Shown: piece by piece, positions 1 through 11,448 of the stretch | Numbering within the stretch: position 1 is the stretch's first letter | How the letters are laid out: each line of letters opens with the position of its first letter | Assembly (NCBI GenBank): GCA_014281115.1 | Contig: JACONQ010000010.1 | Coordinates: forward strand, 1,550,001-1,614,000 | Length of the DNA: 64,000 nt | Reading direction: 5' to 3' | DNA from: Laburnicola sp. R22_1 | Taxonomy: Eukaryota; Ascomycota; Dothideomycetes; Pleosporales; Didymosphaeriaceae | Position numbers and translations under genes: made by a program | The notes under the pieces: generated by a model | Database searches by the model: none | Told to the model about the DNA's origin: nothing | What the model saw: the letters and a program-made list of their open reading frames with translations, nothing else

Positions 1-480
1 CCAAAAGCAGAGACCACCTGCTCCGCTGTCTACAAGACCAAGACAGACGTTGGAAAATCCACCGCCACGTACTTGAGCACCAAGACTGTCTACGTGCCCT
101 TCACTGTTACCACCAGCGTCGTCCTCTCCACGGTTAAGCCCTACCCTTCGACCAGCACCGGTTATGTGACGAAGACCGACACCAAGGTGGAGTATAACTA
201 CAAGACTGTCACCAAACCCGTGACCTCGTACATCACCAAGGTGGTGAGCTACGCCACTACGAAGACCAACTATCAGACCAAGCCATACACCAAGGTCATC
301 ACTTCGTACATGACTAAGCTCTTGACCAAGTCCGACTCTTATGTCACCAGCAAGACCAAGGAAAAGGTTGCCACCAAGACCAAGGTCGTTCCCTACACGA
401 CCACCAAGGTGGAGACCAAGACGAAGTGCTCGACCAAGGGCGGCTACGGCTACGGCCACGACTACGGCCACGGCTACTAA
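1..480 (+). CDS. 3' part of a Thr/Lys/Tyr-rich repetitive protein (partial)
   Basis: The frame is open from the first base of the window to TAA at 478-480, giving 159 visible residues; the start lies upstream of the window. The sequence is built from short imperfect units of the type YxTKxxTK and VTSYxTK, very rich in Thr, Lys, Tyr and Val, and ends in a Gly/Tyr/His tail (GYGYGHDYGHGY). There is a single Cys in the tail region and one near the left edge. Such compositions are common in secreted or cell-wall-associated fungal proteins with O-glycosylated Thr tracts, but no signal peptide can be checked because the N-terminus is missing. No catalytic domain is visible and I do not recognise the family. 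Confidence 0.6.
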   Translation, partial: PKAETTCSAVYKTKTDVGKSTATYLSTKTVYVPFTVTTSVVLSTVKPYPSTSTGYVTKTDTKVEYNYKTVTKPVTSYITKVVSYATTKTNYQTKPYTKVITSYMTKLLTKSDSYVTSKTKEKVATKTKVVPYTTTKVETKTKCSTKGGYGYGHDYGHGY

Positions 481-2618
481 GTGGACACTGCTTGGACGCT
501 TGTAGCAGCCCCAAAAAAAGTGCTTGGATTTCATCCAGAGAACGATTGTACGATTCGGCCGCGATGATCGGAAATCATGATACACTCCTTACCATCGACA
601 CCGTTGCCAATTTGGAAGGGGGGAAACTATACGGATGTCGGTCCTTGAACACATGTGCATAATTCACTCCTTAGATCTTTTTCTTAATATAATGTCTTGG
701 TCATTGAAGTCACCTTTCTCATCGGCCATTCGTACGCTCGCCCTCGTTTCTCACCAGACCGGTACGCCCACCAACGCCGCAACGCGGGTCTATTGAACCA
801 GCCCAGTTAACCTGCTGCTACTGCCTTTGCGACCCGGGGCTTCCGGGCGCGCGGACAGCGTACTGCGTCGTGTTAAGCATGTACAAGCTCAGCCTAGGCG
901 TCGTAGCGTGGAATCTGGGGATTGAGGGGGTTATGATGATGCAAATGAGCGTGCGTGCAGCCACGGCATTGCTAGCGTGCAGGATAAGAATAGCACTGCA
1001 TATTGCATCGCGACCATGATGAGTGTAGTTATGATGGAAGGAATTGAAGTTATGAGATGGTGTCGACGTTTCGATGGTGGGATATCGCATGTGCTGGGGA
1101 TGATGAGCATGCATGTGAACAATGCCAGTCACCCCATTCAATGTCTCCCCACTCACGCCCCCCCAAAAAAGAACACCTTCAGTCAGCCTCCCGTCCGTAG
1201 CGCAGCAAAATTCGCCCAATCGACATGTACAATGCCAACCCAATGTAAGTATGCAGTGCGAGGATGGACCCTCCAGTTCGAGGCCAGAGTAGGGTCCCTC
1301 GCAACCCTCACTTAGCGCAGCCCGCACGCGGCTAGCCGCGAAAATGGCACGCTGATCAGTGCATAGACGAGGGGAAGCTAGGGTGGGCTCCGAGGACGAT
1401 GCGGCCGTGGCTTGGGAAGGTATGGTTCGGTCGAGGTGGCTGCGTTGTTGGGAACTCTGATCTGGGGGCTGGGATGCAGCTGATGCGCAGGATGAATACT
1501 GTACATCTGTTGGGGAACGTTGTTAAGAGTGGCGGGGGGTCTATCTAGCTTTGGGACAAGGGTAAAGGTTGGAGGGAGATTCTTTTTTCTTCGTCGCATG
1601 ATCAAATGAAATAGATGAAGCTTCATGCAAATCCGAATGAGGAACTTGAATGTTGTCGGTTCTGGGCGTGGGCGAAAACAAACGTGGAAACGGTTGCTCT
1701 CGGATGCCACGGAAGCTGACGTCGGCGATGAAATCGTGCTTTGGGTGGTCCTCGGGATTGTTGTCCCATTCTGGGAGACACACATGCATGAGCATTGGCC
1801 CCGACCTGTACGACCTCGCAGTCTCATTTTCGTGTCGAAGCGAACACGATGTCGCGACCGTTAGCGCGTCACGTTACCTCTGCGACCGTTGGGCGTGTAA
1901 TGATGTACACCATGCAGTCTTGCTGTTGATTATGTCGGAAGCCGTTACCATCCAGTGAATGATACCACGTTGCCCCAGTGTATGTCTTCCTGTGGGCATG
2001 CAGGTTAAGAGCACATCATGCAGAATGCTCGGAGAAAGAAGTGGTTGGAAAGTCAACCGATCTGGAACGATGATGCCCAATCCAGGAATGTCGAATGCCT
2101 TTTCCTAGTTGGGGATTTGAGCGTCCCGTGCCGAGACTAGAAGTGTGCAGCTATTTCCAATGTACTCTTACAAAACACTGTGTGTTAGGTACTCGGTTTT
2201 AGTGCCTCCTGTTTTACCCCTCTCTGTGTATTGTGCGGACTCGAACCAGGTTACAATCTCCCACGACGACGGTCTTCAGTACTCTTACCAAATGTAGTCA
2301 GTAAAGCTACAGGACAATAGTTTGAGTACAGTTGGCCTTGGTATTGCTTAACCAGGGGTAACACAGTGTACTCAAACTCCTGATCTAGTGCTGTAGTTAT
2401 ATGCCAAAGTTGAACATGTGAGGTTGCTTACCTATCTTTTCCTAAGCTGCAAAATGTGCGGGGAGCAGAGCATACGGGAACCCGTCTAATCAAATTTGTT
2501 TCAATAGGAGATGCTACATCGCCAGACGTCTAGTTTACCCCCCGACTATACTAATACAAGACATGCAGTCATCTAAAGATATGCAGAACATTTACCACCT
2601 ATATATCATGGTACATGA
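481..2618. other. intergenic, no gene recognised
   Basis: About 2.1 kb between the repetitive protein and the 3' end of the acyl-CoA synthetase gene. Several open frames on both strands (for example 1378-1827 minus) overlap each other and show no recognisable protein. It should contain the 3' UTR of both flanking genes. No repeat or RNA gene is supported. Confidence 0.4.
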
Positions 2619-4546
2619 TCATACGCTTCCATTCGGCACCTCAATAGCTCCATTCTGCGCACCATTTGCCTCCAAAGGCTCGCCCCATATTTCTTTTACC
2701 AGCTGCTTCTTGTTAATCTTCCCCATGGCATTCCGCGGTATACTCTCAACGACCTTCATCTCTTGCGGGATCTTATAGTTTGCTAGAACCTCCTTCAATG
2801 CTCTGCGCATGTCAAGTGCAGACCAGGACTTCCCCCCTCTCCCTGCTATCTTGCCCTTTTCGCTGAGCACAACTACGGCGGCAACCTTCTGACCCCAAGC
2901 TTCCGAGGGAAGACCGACAACGGCGACCTCGGACACTTGGGGCAATGAGAGCATTTCGCGCTCGATTTCCAGAGCCGAGACTTTCTCGCCGCCAGTCTTG
3001 ATGATGTCGGCAGATTTGCGACCTTGGATGAAATACAATGGACCATGAGCCCATTCTTGACTGCTCTTGCCCGCACCATCCACGTTCCTGCGAATCGCTA
3101 CATCTCCCGTCTTGAACCATTTGCCCTGGCCATCTGCGTCTTCTACGAATTCCTTGGCGGTTGCTTCGGGGTTCTTCCAGTACTCGCGGAAAATGGTTGG
3201 ACCGCGAAGTTGGATCTCACCGTGACGTTCGCGACCAGTTGATGGGTCAATTTCCTCGCCTTCTTTTATGATTTCATGCGTTTCCGTGTCGATCAGGCGC
3301 GCTTGGACGGACGGGAGCGGCCAACCGACTGAACCGTCTACACGGTCTGCGAAAGAGAGACCACAGGACAATGCCATACCGACTTCGGTCATACCGTAGC
3401 GTTCTAGCAGGACGTTGCCGCCGCTGAGTTCAGTCCAGCTTGACTTCACTGGTGTTGGTAGAGCGGCGGATCCGGAGATGTTGAGGCGCATGTTCGAGGG
3501 GTGTAGAGCGGTTTTGCTGGCTGCTTGAAGCTCTGGCGACAATGATGTATGCGAGGCGAGCAGGCGTGTGTAGATTGTGGGTACGACAGTGAGGAAGGTT
3601 ATGGGTTTCTTTGCTGGGTCAGGGTTGGGGAGGAAGGGTGCTGCCAGACGCTCCCAGACTGTGGTTGCATTGCAAGGGAACTGGAACTCTATCGTAGCTC
3701 CGGCAAACAATGGTGTCAAGAGTGCGTTTACGGTTCCGTGGATGTGGTGGAGAGGAAGAACATGCAATAGAACGTCCTTACTGCTATATTCCCACGCTTT
3801 CAACAAAGACATAGACTGCGCCGTCAGTATATCCTGGGACAAAAGTACACCTTTTGGCCGGTTCGTAGTGCCTGATGTGTACAGCATCATGCCGCCTTTA
3901 TCGCTTTCTGGCTCTTCCAGCGTAACGTAGTCGTCCGTCTTGCCCATCATGATCTTCTCTTGCTTATAATTTATCGGACTGGTCTCCATGCCCTCTTTCA
4001 ACACACCGTCCGCTTTATCTTGGATTTTCTCCGACGATAGAAGCATGAGCGATTCGCTCTGGTCGATAATATATCGAAGCTCGTGCGCTGGGAAGGTCGG
4101 CGAGAGCGGCACGGCGATTGCGTGTGCGGCGAGGATAGAAAGAAGCGTCACTGATACCGTGTTAGCTGGAACGAGCCAGGGTCTATGAGAGGGCAGGGCT
4201 ATACTCGATGCGCACCTACATAGTCATATCCATTCTCCACGAGGAACGATATCCGCTGTCCCGCTGTGCTCTTTCCATTCGCATTCCTCTGTAGCTTATC
4301 CTTCGCCGCCGCCACATCGTTGACCAGCTCGCCGTATGTGAAGCTCCTCCCAGACAGGCCATGAATCACTGCGGTCGACTTGCCGTCATGCTTCTTGATC
4401 GCTTCGAAGATCGGGAGGCGGGGGAGCGTGGATGCCATTCTGACAACGGCAATCGAATACGAATTCCGATAGCAATATGTTGGTCGAGGCGACAATGAGT
4501 GTCCAGGAGAAGCGAATGCGCGTGAGAAGAATCTTCTTGCCCACAT
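2619..4546 (-). CDS. mitochondrial malonyl-CoA synthetase-like acyl-CoA synthetase (ACSF3 type)
   Basis: Two exons, 4546-4216 and 4150-2619, with a 65-bp intron (GTGCGC...ATCAG), encode about 620 residues, the usual length of the family. The N-terminus is Arg/Ser-rich and free of acidic residues (MWARRFFSRAFASPG), a likely mitochondrial presequence. ANL-superfamily motifs appear in order: the phosphate-binding loop YTSGTTNRPKGV, the adenylate motif ERYGMTEVGMALS, the GKWFKTGDVA hinge region, IKTGGEKVSALEIE, and the C-terminal catalytic-lysine region NAMGKINKKQL. The TEVGMALS and KTGGEKVSALE signatures match malonyl-CoA synthetases, which convert malonate plus CoA and ATP to malonyl-CoA for mitochondrial fatty acid synthesis and malonate clearance. 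It is transcribed divergently from a mitochondrial BolA gene. Substrate is inferred from family resemblance; another short- or medium-chain acid is possible. Confidence 0.88.
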
Positions 4547-4988
4547 GGAGTGCAGACGAGGACGCGGCCGGGTTTTTGAGGCTCAATGCACGTCTTGCAA
4601 GGTTCGGTAGTCAATTCGGGGAATGGGATCGCTGTCCGGGTCTGCGGGTCTGATAAGAAATTAAGAATTGCGTCGCTTTCGGAGGCTGCCATATTTATGC
4701 TTGTTACGTGTACATGGTACCGCCACGACGCTGGAGCGAAGACAGCCAATCTAAGAAGGAACTTCGCGAGCTTGAATCAGCTGGTTTCGCGTCCATTGAC
4801 CTTCGCACGCTTTTGACAGCTCATGGCAGCATTCAATCGACACTTCCGAAAGCGGCCTTGGCACTCGGGTCGGCTTGTACTTTTGGGCCCGAGACTCCGA
4901 AAGCCTTTCTCCATCAATCAACACCATCCTTCCAGAGCCTTTTGTTTACCCGACCAGGAAGCTCTCCACACCAAACTCGGCCCCGTTG
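4547..4988. promoter_or_regulatory. shared divergent promoter region, acyl-CoA synthetase and BolA
   Basis: A 442-bp gap separates the two divergent start codons. Both products carry mitochondrial-type N-termini. No TATA box or specific factor site is identified; the function as a bidirectional promoter is inferred from geometry only. Confidence 0.4.
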
Positions 4989-5553
4989 ATGTTCCTACAT
5001 CGGGTAGCCGTCGCTTCGAGGCGTTTCGTATCAAACATGGCGCAATCAATGACCCCGATGGAGGATACTATGAGAGCAAAAGTAACCACCAAGGCCCGAG
5101 AAGATGGCAGACAAAATAACGCAATATGGGCATGTGGCTAATGATCGGGCAGCTCACAGAAGCACTGAAGCCTACCTCCCTAGAGATTCACAATGACTCG
5201 CATTTGCACTCACATCACAAGGCCATGCAGGGGGTAACAAGCAAAGAGGTATCATCAAACCACATCTTCCTTGACATCAACAGAAGACTGATGCCAACGT
5301 AGACTCATTTTCGGTGAGATTTCAATCTAGCATGATGATGCGACCAAAACTTGACAAGCAACTGACCTGTCAAAGCGTCATGATCACATCTGAGGCCTTC
5401 GAATCCAAGATGCAACCCGCGCGGCACCGAATGATCTACTCCCTTCTGAAAGATGAACTAGCTCAGGATGGCGGCATTCATGCTCTGCAGTTGAAGACGC
5501 GCACCCCTGAGGAGGAAGAGCGCCAAAAGCAAAAGGCCGCTGCTGGGCAATAA
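4989..5553 (+). CDS. BolA-family protein (mitochondrial BolA1 type)
   Basis: Four exons are needed: 4989-5081, 5153-5248, 5303-5313 and 5376-5553, giving 125 residues. The splice sites restore a full BolA domain: MRAKLTEAL, then LEIHNDSHLHSHH, then KETHFRVMITSEAF, then ARHRMIYSLLKDEL and GIHALQLKTRTPEE. The third exon is only 11 nt and encodes THFR with part of its last codon; without it the conserved strand is broken. The N-terminus (MFLHRVAVASRRFVSNMAQS) looks like a mitochondrial presequence. BolA proteins work with monothiol glutaredoxins in iron-sulfur cluster delivery; the conserved His residues in the HNDSHLHSHH and RHRM segments are the usual cluster or partner-binding positions. No single long open frame covers this gene, so automatic callers could easily miss or truncate it. 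Confidence 0.88.
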
Positions 5554-5957
5554 TGTGGCAGGTGCATGAAGAGTTAGATTCTAGTTGATATCACAGCTGA
5601 AAGGAACCTCAAAACGGCTTCGCCGTATTGTACGATATACTGTAACAAGAAGTGAGGTCCAAATGAATCCCACAAGATATATTAGAAGCCAATAGCACGA
5701 AGAGGACCTGAGCAAGGCTAAGATCGATGACCCGCTCTATCTTTTTATCATCACTTTTCTCATGCCTACCGATTTCTGAATCCAGCTATCATCTAGGAGG
5801 AAGTGTTGACGGGACCTCACCTGGGCAACCGCTTGTATCACGTGACGACTAGCTTCTCTCAGCCTGGCGAGCGCCAGACGCGAAATGACGCGCCGGACCC
5901 CGATTACGATTTCCCAGCAGTCGTGAGCATTCAGTGTTCAGCGCACGCCAGCACATC
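5554..5957. other. intergenic, promoter of the SWC3-like gene
   Basis: A 404-bp gap between two co-directional genes. It contains the 3' end of the BolA transcript and a TCACGTGA palindrome about 113 bp before the next start codon. Nothing else is recognised. Confidence 0.4.
5838..5845. promoter_or_regulatory. TCACGTGA palindromic E-box
   Basis: Perfect 8-bp palindrome with a CACGTG core, 113 bp upstream of the start codon of the SWC3-like gene. Such sites are bound by bHLH factors of the CBF1/PHO4/USF type. Function is inferred. Confidence 0.4.
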
Positions 5958-7856
5958 ATGTCGGAGCCCCGAAGATCGACGAGAGCGCGCGCCCGCGAAG
6001 ACGCTGCCCTGCCGCCGCCCGAGACGCCCAAGGAGACGCCCAGCAAGCAGCCGGCGAAGTCACTGAAGCGCAAACGGCCCAGTGTCGCCGCCACCAAAGA
6101 TGCAACACCCGGCACGCCCATCGCAGAGGGCACACAGCAACCCTCCCAGCCGGTCCTCCCGATCCGAATTGCAGAGGGCCAGCCGCTACCGACCCTCTCG
6201 GAGCCACAGCCGCTCGACCTTTCGTCCCGCGAGTACCAGGACATACAGCACAGCGGCGTGCTCAGCGCCTCCCTCCAGCGGTCCCGCGCAATATGGGTAT
6301 CTGGCACCAACTTCAGACTCTTCCACGCCTTCTTCACACCGCCGAAAAAAGTGGCCGACCGCACTGAGGAGGACAGGCAGAACATTCAGCGGCAGAAAGA
6401 GATTGTGCGCAACTTCCCACAGGTGGGCGAGGCTCAGCTCGTGATAGAACCACACACGTTTCCCATCCGCCTCTATGGGCCGCGCGAGGTCGTCCGACAC
6501 GTCCAGAAGAAGGCACCGACATATGGCCAATGGCCGAACCATAACCAGCAGAGTCCGTACCAATACAACAACCATACGCCTTTACAATATCAGCCCGCAC
6601 CCCAACAGCGACCACCGCAGCCTAAACCGCCGCCACAGAAAGCGCCAGCGCCGCAGCCGCCAGCGCCCCAGGCGCCTGCACCGGACCCGGTCATTCACAT
6701 GCTAGCCCAGCGGGCCGGCCAAGATCCAGAATTGAAGGCGGTGATGAAGATTGTTGCTGCGGGACAGGCTACGAAAGAGCAGCTCGAGTTCTTCCAGGGC
6801 CATATCAGCGAATTGACTAGTATTCTACAGAGGCAGAAAGAAGCAGGGACGCCTCTTCCACCACCCCCCAAGCCAGTCGCTGCTCCACCTCCACAGCCGA
6901 TACCGCCGCCGCCGCAACAAAAACCGCCCAAGCAGCATGTTGCGCCCCAACCACAAGCCCATCAGCCGCAGATGGCTCCAATGGCTCCAGCGCCACCCTA
7001 CCAAGCATCGCACCCGAACACCTACAAGCAAACACACGACCAAATGCACCCGCACCCGCACCAGCACCAGCCCCAACACCAGCATCAGCAGCCACCGCCC
7101 GCTCAACATTACCATCCGAACAGTCAGCCGCCACGAGTGACCTATCGGCCACTCGTCTTCGATTTCAAGGAGGGCAATGGAGATAAATTCTATTTTCCGA
7201 CATACAGCTTTATGGAGTGGCTGCCTAACAATTCTGGTGCTAAGTTTTCATTCTTGGTGACTAAGATGAAGTCGAAGCCAACGTCCACTACGGACATGAA
7301 ACCGCCATCTACACCAGCTCCAAAATCAGCCCAAACCCCAGGTAATGGCACCGCCAAGGTTGCTACTCCAAGTGCGCCTGCGACAAACGGTGCGACTCCT
7401 GGCCCAGCTCAAAACACACCTTTAGCAACGCCAGTCCAGACTGCAACTCCGTTACAGCCGGTGACGCCCTATGTCCCGCCCCCTAGGATCGAGGACTTCG
7501 ATGAGAAGAATGATCTAAAGGACATTGAATTCTATCAGCCGGTCACGGTCCTCGTCATGAGCGGACATCCGGATATCCTTCAGACCTTGCCTCGCGCCGT
7601 GCGCCCGCCAGATGTCGTAGAGAAGTACATGAATCAAGTCTTTGACACGTGTAGGAGAGCAGAGGAGACATTCCTTGCGTTTAGGCTACCCAAAGAAGGG
7701 GGTGCAGAGGCTGAGAACGAGGATAAGAAGGTGAAGAGCGGCGATGCCACACCGGTCGCGGTGACGTCGGCTGCGGATATGTTGGTGGGAAGTATGGGTT
7801 CTGCTCTTGATAGGAAGAAAGTGGCTGGAAGACCGAGGAGGAGTATTGCATTGTAA
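5958..7856 (+). CDS. SWR1 chromatin-remodelling complex subunit 3 (SWC3)-like protein
   Basis: A single exon of 632 residues starting at ATG 5958 (MSEPRRSTRARARED); the open frame extends further upstream but only through a GTG. The N-terminal 60 residues are basic and disordered. A conserved block at about 85-175 contains the YQDIQHSGVL, WVSGTNFRLFHAFFTPP and DRQNIQRQKEIVRNFPQ-type segments. The middle (about 210-395) is a Pro/Gln/His-rich low-complexity stretch interrupted by a helical segment (DPVIHMLAQRAGQDPELK). A second conserved block, PLVFDFKEGNGDKFYFPTYS, follows at about 395-425. The layout matches the fungal SWC3 domain family, a subunit of the SWR1 complex that deposits histone H2A.Z. 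The identification rests on remembered family resemblance, so it is moderate. Confidence 0.6.
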   Translation: MSEPRRSTRARAREDAALPPPETPKETPSKQPAKSLKRKRPSVAATKDATPGTPIAEGTQQPSQPVLPIRIAEGQPLPTLSEPQPLDLSSREYQDIQHSGVLSASLQRSRAIWVSGTNFRLFHAFFTPPKKVADRTEEDRQNIQRQKEIVRNFPQVGEAQLVIEPHTFPIRLYGPREVVRHVQKKAPTYGQWPNHNQQSPYQYNNHTPLQYQPAPQQRPPQPKPPPQKAPAPQPPAPQAPAPDPVIHMLAQRAGQDPELKAVMKIVAAGQATKEQLEFFQGHISELTSILQRQKEAGTPLPPPPKPVAAPPPQPIPPPPQQKPPKQHVAPQPQAHQPQMAPMAPAPPYQASHPNTYKQTHDQMHPHPHQHQPQHQHQQPPPAQHYHPNSQPPRVTYRPLVFDFKEGNGDKFYFPTYSFMEWLPNNSGAKFSFLVTKMKSKPTSTTDMKPPSTPAPKSAQTPGNGTAKVATPSAPATNGATPGPAQNTPLATPVQTATPLQPVTPYVPPPRIEDFDEKNDLKDIEFYQPVTVLVMSGHPDILQTLPRAVRPPDVVEKYMNQVFDTCRRAEETFLAFRLPKEGGAEAENEDKKVKSGDATPVAVTSAADMLVGSMGSALDRKKVAGRPRRSIAL

Positions 7857-9707
7857 GATCTCTAGGACTGCGCTTTGAGATGGTAGGGAGACGCTTTTGT
7901 AGGGTTATTGGGGAGGTGGGAAGGGCTTTGGCTGTCTGGATGGGGACGCTAGTAGCAGCTGTGTTGCCGTCCATTTATTGATAGAGAATCTGATACCCAG
8001 CAGACAGGCGGATGCTGCATTACTTTTCGAGACCAGTCGCGCTTCTTTCGTTGCCAATTTCCAATCGCTGTCGAATACTTGATGTTTGAAATCCACGCGG
8101 AAACTACACGCCGCTTTCGCCGGTGGGTTATGCTGCTATGGCATGGCAGAGTAATTAGACTACCGACACGGATTTAGTGAAGTGGATTCCATTCGGCGAG
8201 ATAAATATGTAATAAGTACTCGGGACTTAAGTAGACGCAGGAAAAACGTGGCAACATGCCCTAGAAACAGAAGGAACGAAGCCGCACCCACAATACATAC
8301 CTACCTGGGATCATCATCCCCCGCTGATAGATCCTTCCCCAGTATTACCGGCACCTTATCGATACCCCAATGTCCTTACCTAGGGTAACGCCCGAATCTC
8401 ACCTCGCCTCATAGCATCCTTCCGGCCTACAGTACAGTCAGTACATACAGTAATTCTCCATTCCCCACGGGAAAGAAGGGCACCCTGAGACGAAGGCCCT
8501 ACGATAAGCTGCGTGGTCAATTCGCCGCATAAAACTCCGCATGTCCTTGGCTCTCTGGAAACAGGGAGCATCTGCCTGCGAGGCGTGTCCGACGAGTACC
8601 TAATAGAATAGATCTCGACAACGAAGTTCAGCTGCGCAGGGAACATTAGCATGAACGTTACGCAGGGTAAGGTCTACGTACTGCGGAGTCTAGCCACACG
8701 CACACGCACGCGCCTTATCCATCCCTGTCGAGAATCGGAGATCCTTCTCGTTTCCGCGTTTCATCATGCACCCACCCCGTGTGGGGGCCAGGCCGTCGTC
8801 ATTGGTCGAGCATTTCTTGACAATCAAGCGAGGAGAAACACAGTAGGTAGGATGGGTGCGCATGTGAGAATGCAGATAAACAAGATGTTGACGAGTCGTC
8901 GTCAAGTCAGATCCTTCACTTTCGGACGTGGCGATGCTGGGGGGTGGATAATCTACGTAGATTCCTAAAGAGGTTGCGCGCCCGCGCGTTTCAAGGCGCT
9001 TCGGAGATTCCGGGCAAGGATGTATGCTTGGAGCAATATACCTATACGAGAGGTAAACATGGTGAAGCCCTAAGAAAAGTCTTCACGTGCAAGTTCACAG
9101 TAGCAGAGAGAATAAGAGTGATTGTTCATGCGAACATCGTAGAATTACAGGCCAACTTACCAAGCTGCGAAATATCCGAACTGGTTGATCATATCTAAAT
9201 ATGTCGTCTTCGACACTTGGCTCCGTTGCACCGCCACTGCTCTGTTTGTTGTCCTGTTGTCGTATTGTGGTTGACTGAGACAACATAGTTCTTGAAACGG
9301 AAGTCCTTCTCCCTGATAACTTCCGTACAGGTACTCTCGCGGCGAAGTCGAAGTGACCCACTTCTTCCTCTCCAGTCATGCCGACTACGCACACCTTTAC
9401 GTCCTACGCCAGGGAGGATGGCAGGGTTTGTTGGTGAGAAGTCCCACACAGATACATATTCTATTGCATAGCCGATCTTTGCCATTTCGTAGACAAAGTC
9501 GGACCAGAACAGTGCACCAGAATGATTCGTGGGAATCAGAGTCGTGAGAAAGATAATCATTTAACACTGAAAGCATGTGTTCAGCTCAAATAGCTGTACG
9601 TCCTCTCACAGGGGCGGCATGGTTCTCATCTTCACAGCACTGACTCTCCAAGCAAAACCATATGTTGAAATGAAATCCAAGTCAGAGTTTATTATGCTCC
9701 ACGGTAT
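7857..9707. other. intergenic, no gene recognised
   Basis: About 1.85 kb between convergent genes. Open frames such as 8651-8968 plus and 9195-9560 minus are short, overlap others and resemble nothing I know. No repeat or RNA gene seen. Confidence 0.35.
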
Positions 9708-11308
9708 CTACGCGAATCTATTCTCCCATCTCTTGCCATATCCCCTCCCCTTGAACTTGCTCAACTTGACGACGAAAGCACCGCGATCAATAGTATTGAC
9801 CACAATCCACCCACTCGGGAAGGTATAGTGACTCCACGTGCCAAAGTCCCAGAGCGCGTCTCCACCACCAGGCTTATCATCGTCACCCGGGTACACGTCA
9901 AAGTACGCAATTTCCTTCACGCTCTTGCCCGTCGGATCCCACGGGATGCTGGAGACGTCAAGCACGCGGAGACCGGCCTGGTAGTTGGACTGGTACGCGA
10001 GACCATTGTAGACAAACTGGTTGTGGTCGACCGAGCGCACGGAAGATTTGTAGTAGCCGGTGTTCTTGGGCTGTTCGAGGTTGGTGATGTCAAAGATGTA
10101 GGTTACGGGGAAACCGTCCTTCGCAGGGGAGTTGGGGTCGGTACGTCCCGGGTCAATTTGGCCCTCGTCGAGTTCGTCGTCCATGATCAGATGCGTCTGC
10201 CAGTTGAGGTCAAGGACCCATCCTTGATGGGTGTATGAAGCGCCCGTATATGGCGTACGCGAGATGATGGTGGACGCGTTGGTGCCCGTCTTATCGGTCA
10301 CATCATAAATCGTGAGTGTGTCCTCATTGTAGCCGTAGCAGATGTCACGGCCATAGTATTTCTTGTGCGGACCGCGATATACGACGCATTGAGCATCGTG
10401 TACGTAGCCGTCCGAAGAGGCGCAGCCGGGAGATGTAGGTTTGGAGGGGTTGCTATGTAACAGCACAGTTAGAATTTGTTTCAATAAAGGGAAGGGATCA
10501 CCAACCTCAGGTCGATGAAGATCAACCCGGACTTGCAGGTTGAAGTCCGCGGCTGAGCGCCGACTGCGACTGCATATCCCTTCTCCTCATTGACAACGAC
10601 ATTGTGCGTACGTCCCAGGTCGATGTAATCGGTGAAGAGCCCGGTCAAATCAGTGGCCGTGCTGAAGGTCTTGGGATTCTTAGGGTCGACCTTGAGAAGC
10701 TTCTTCATGTCGAAGATCTGCACGTAGTGGTTTACACCTTCGGAGCCGACAATAAGGTAGTCGCCGCTGACCTTGATCTCGCGCCAGATGACGGGACTGC
10801 CTTGAGCAGGCAGGCGTCCAAGATAGACCAATTTTCCCTTCTTGGTCACTTCTGCAAAGGCAGCACCATCAGTCTGGCCAATGGCAATGAAGTCACGGCC
10901 GCGATAAGACCAGCCCCAAGACCCGGATCCTTGCCCCCCGTTGCTTCCGAGCTCTTGGTGCGTCTTGAAGTCATACATGTCGATGTCCTTGCACTTATAT
11001 GTCTGGTCCGCATCGCCTTTTACGGCCACTGCTTTGCCATTTATGCATTTGATGACGTTCTTGCTTGCATGCTTCCTGTCGAAACCGTTCCATCTCTTGT
11101 TGTCATACCGACCGGCTGCCCTGTGTTTGGCCCACGCAGCCTACAACTCGTCAGTACACGTAGGAAGAGAATGGGGAATTGGGCGTTGAATTACCTCTTT
11201 GGCAGCCATCATCTTCGCCATGACTGCGCCAGAGGCGTACTCCTGCTCAGAGTACATGGCGCCATGAGCCAAAGGCAGCAATGCTGCGGCAACGGTAGTA
11301 AACTTCAT
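9708..11308 (-). CDS. secreted LVIVD-repeat / choice-of-anchor-B type protein
   Basis: Three exons, 11308-11195, 11140-10506 and 10452-9708, encode 497 residues. The first exon gives a clear signal peptide (MKFTTVAAALLPLAHGAMYS). The body contains repeated beta-propeller-like blades ending in FIDLS, DVTD, DITN and DVSS, with segments such as YIFDITNLEQPKNTGYY and LRVLDVSSIPWDPTG, as in LVIVD-type propellers. Several Cys pairs (TCKSG, SPGCASS, DAQC, DICYG) suggest disulfides in an extracellular fold. Fungal members are often annotated as 'regulatory P domain-containing' proteins; the biochemical role is unknown. The middle intron removes a frame break between FIDL and NPSKPTSPG, which fixes that junction. 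No membrane anchor is visible at the C-terminus. Confidence 0.72.
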
Positions 11309-11448
11309 ATTCGCACAGGAACCGCAGAGAATTGCTGCTGCAGTGTCCGCTTCTGGGCAGCAGCATCCTTTTGTACCTTTCCCCAACGCCGGCCATTGTC
11401 GTCGTGGGTACGTCCGAGCCTCGGAGGCATCGTCGCCATGCACGCCCA

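Noticed and set aside
2229..2300. tRNA-like segment on the minus strand (TGGTTCGAGTCC)
   Set aside because: The T-loop-like core is present, but its stem does not pair and no matching acceptor stem exists at the right distance.
4366..4749. 127-codon minus-strand frame overlapping the first exon of the acyl-CoA synthetase
   Set aside because: It overlaps conserved coding sequence in another frame and has no recognisable domain.
9195..9560. 121-codon open frame on the minus strand beginning at ATG 9560
   Set aside because: The first 50 residues look plausible, but the rest is low quality and no partner exon or family was recognised.
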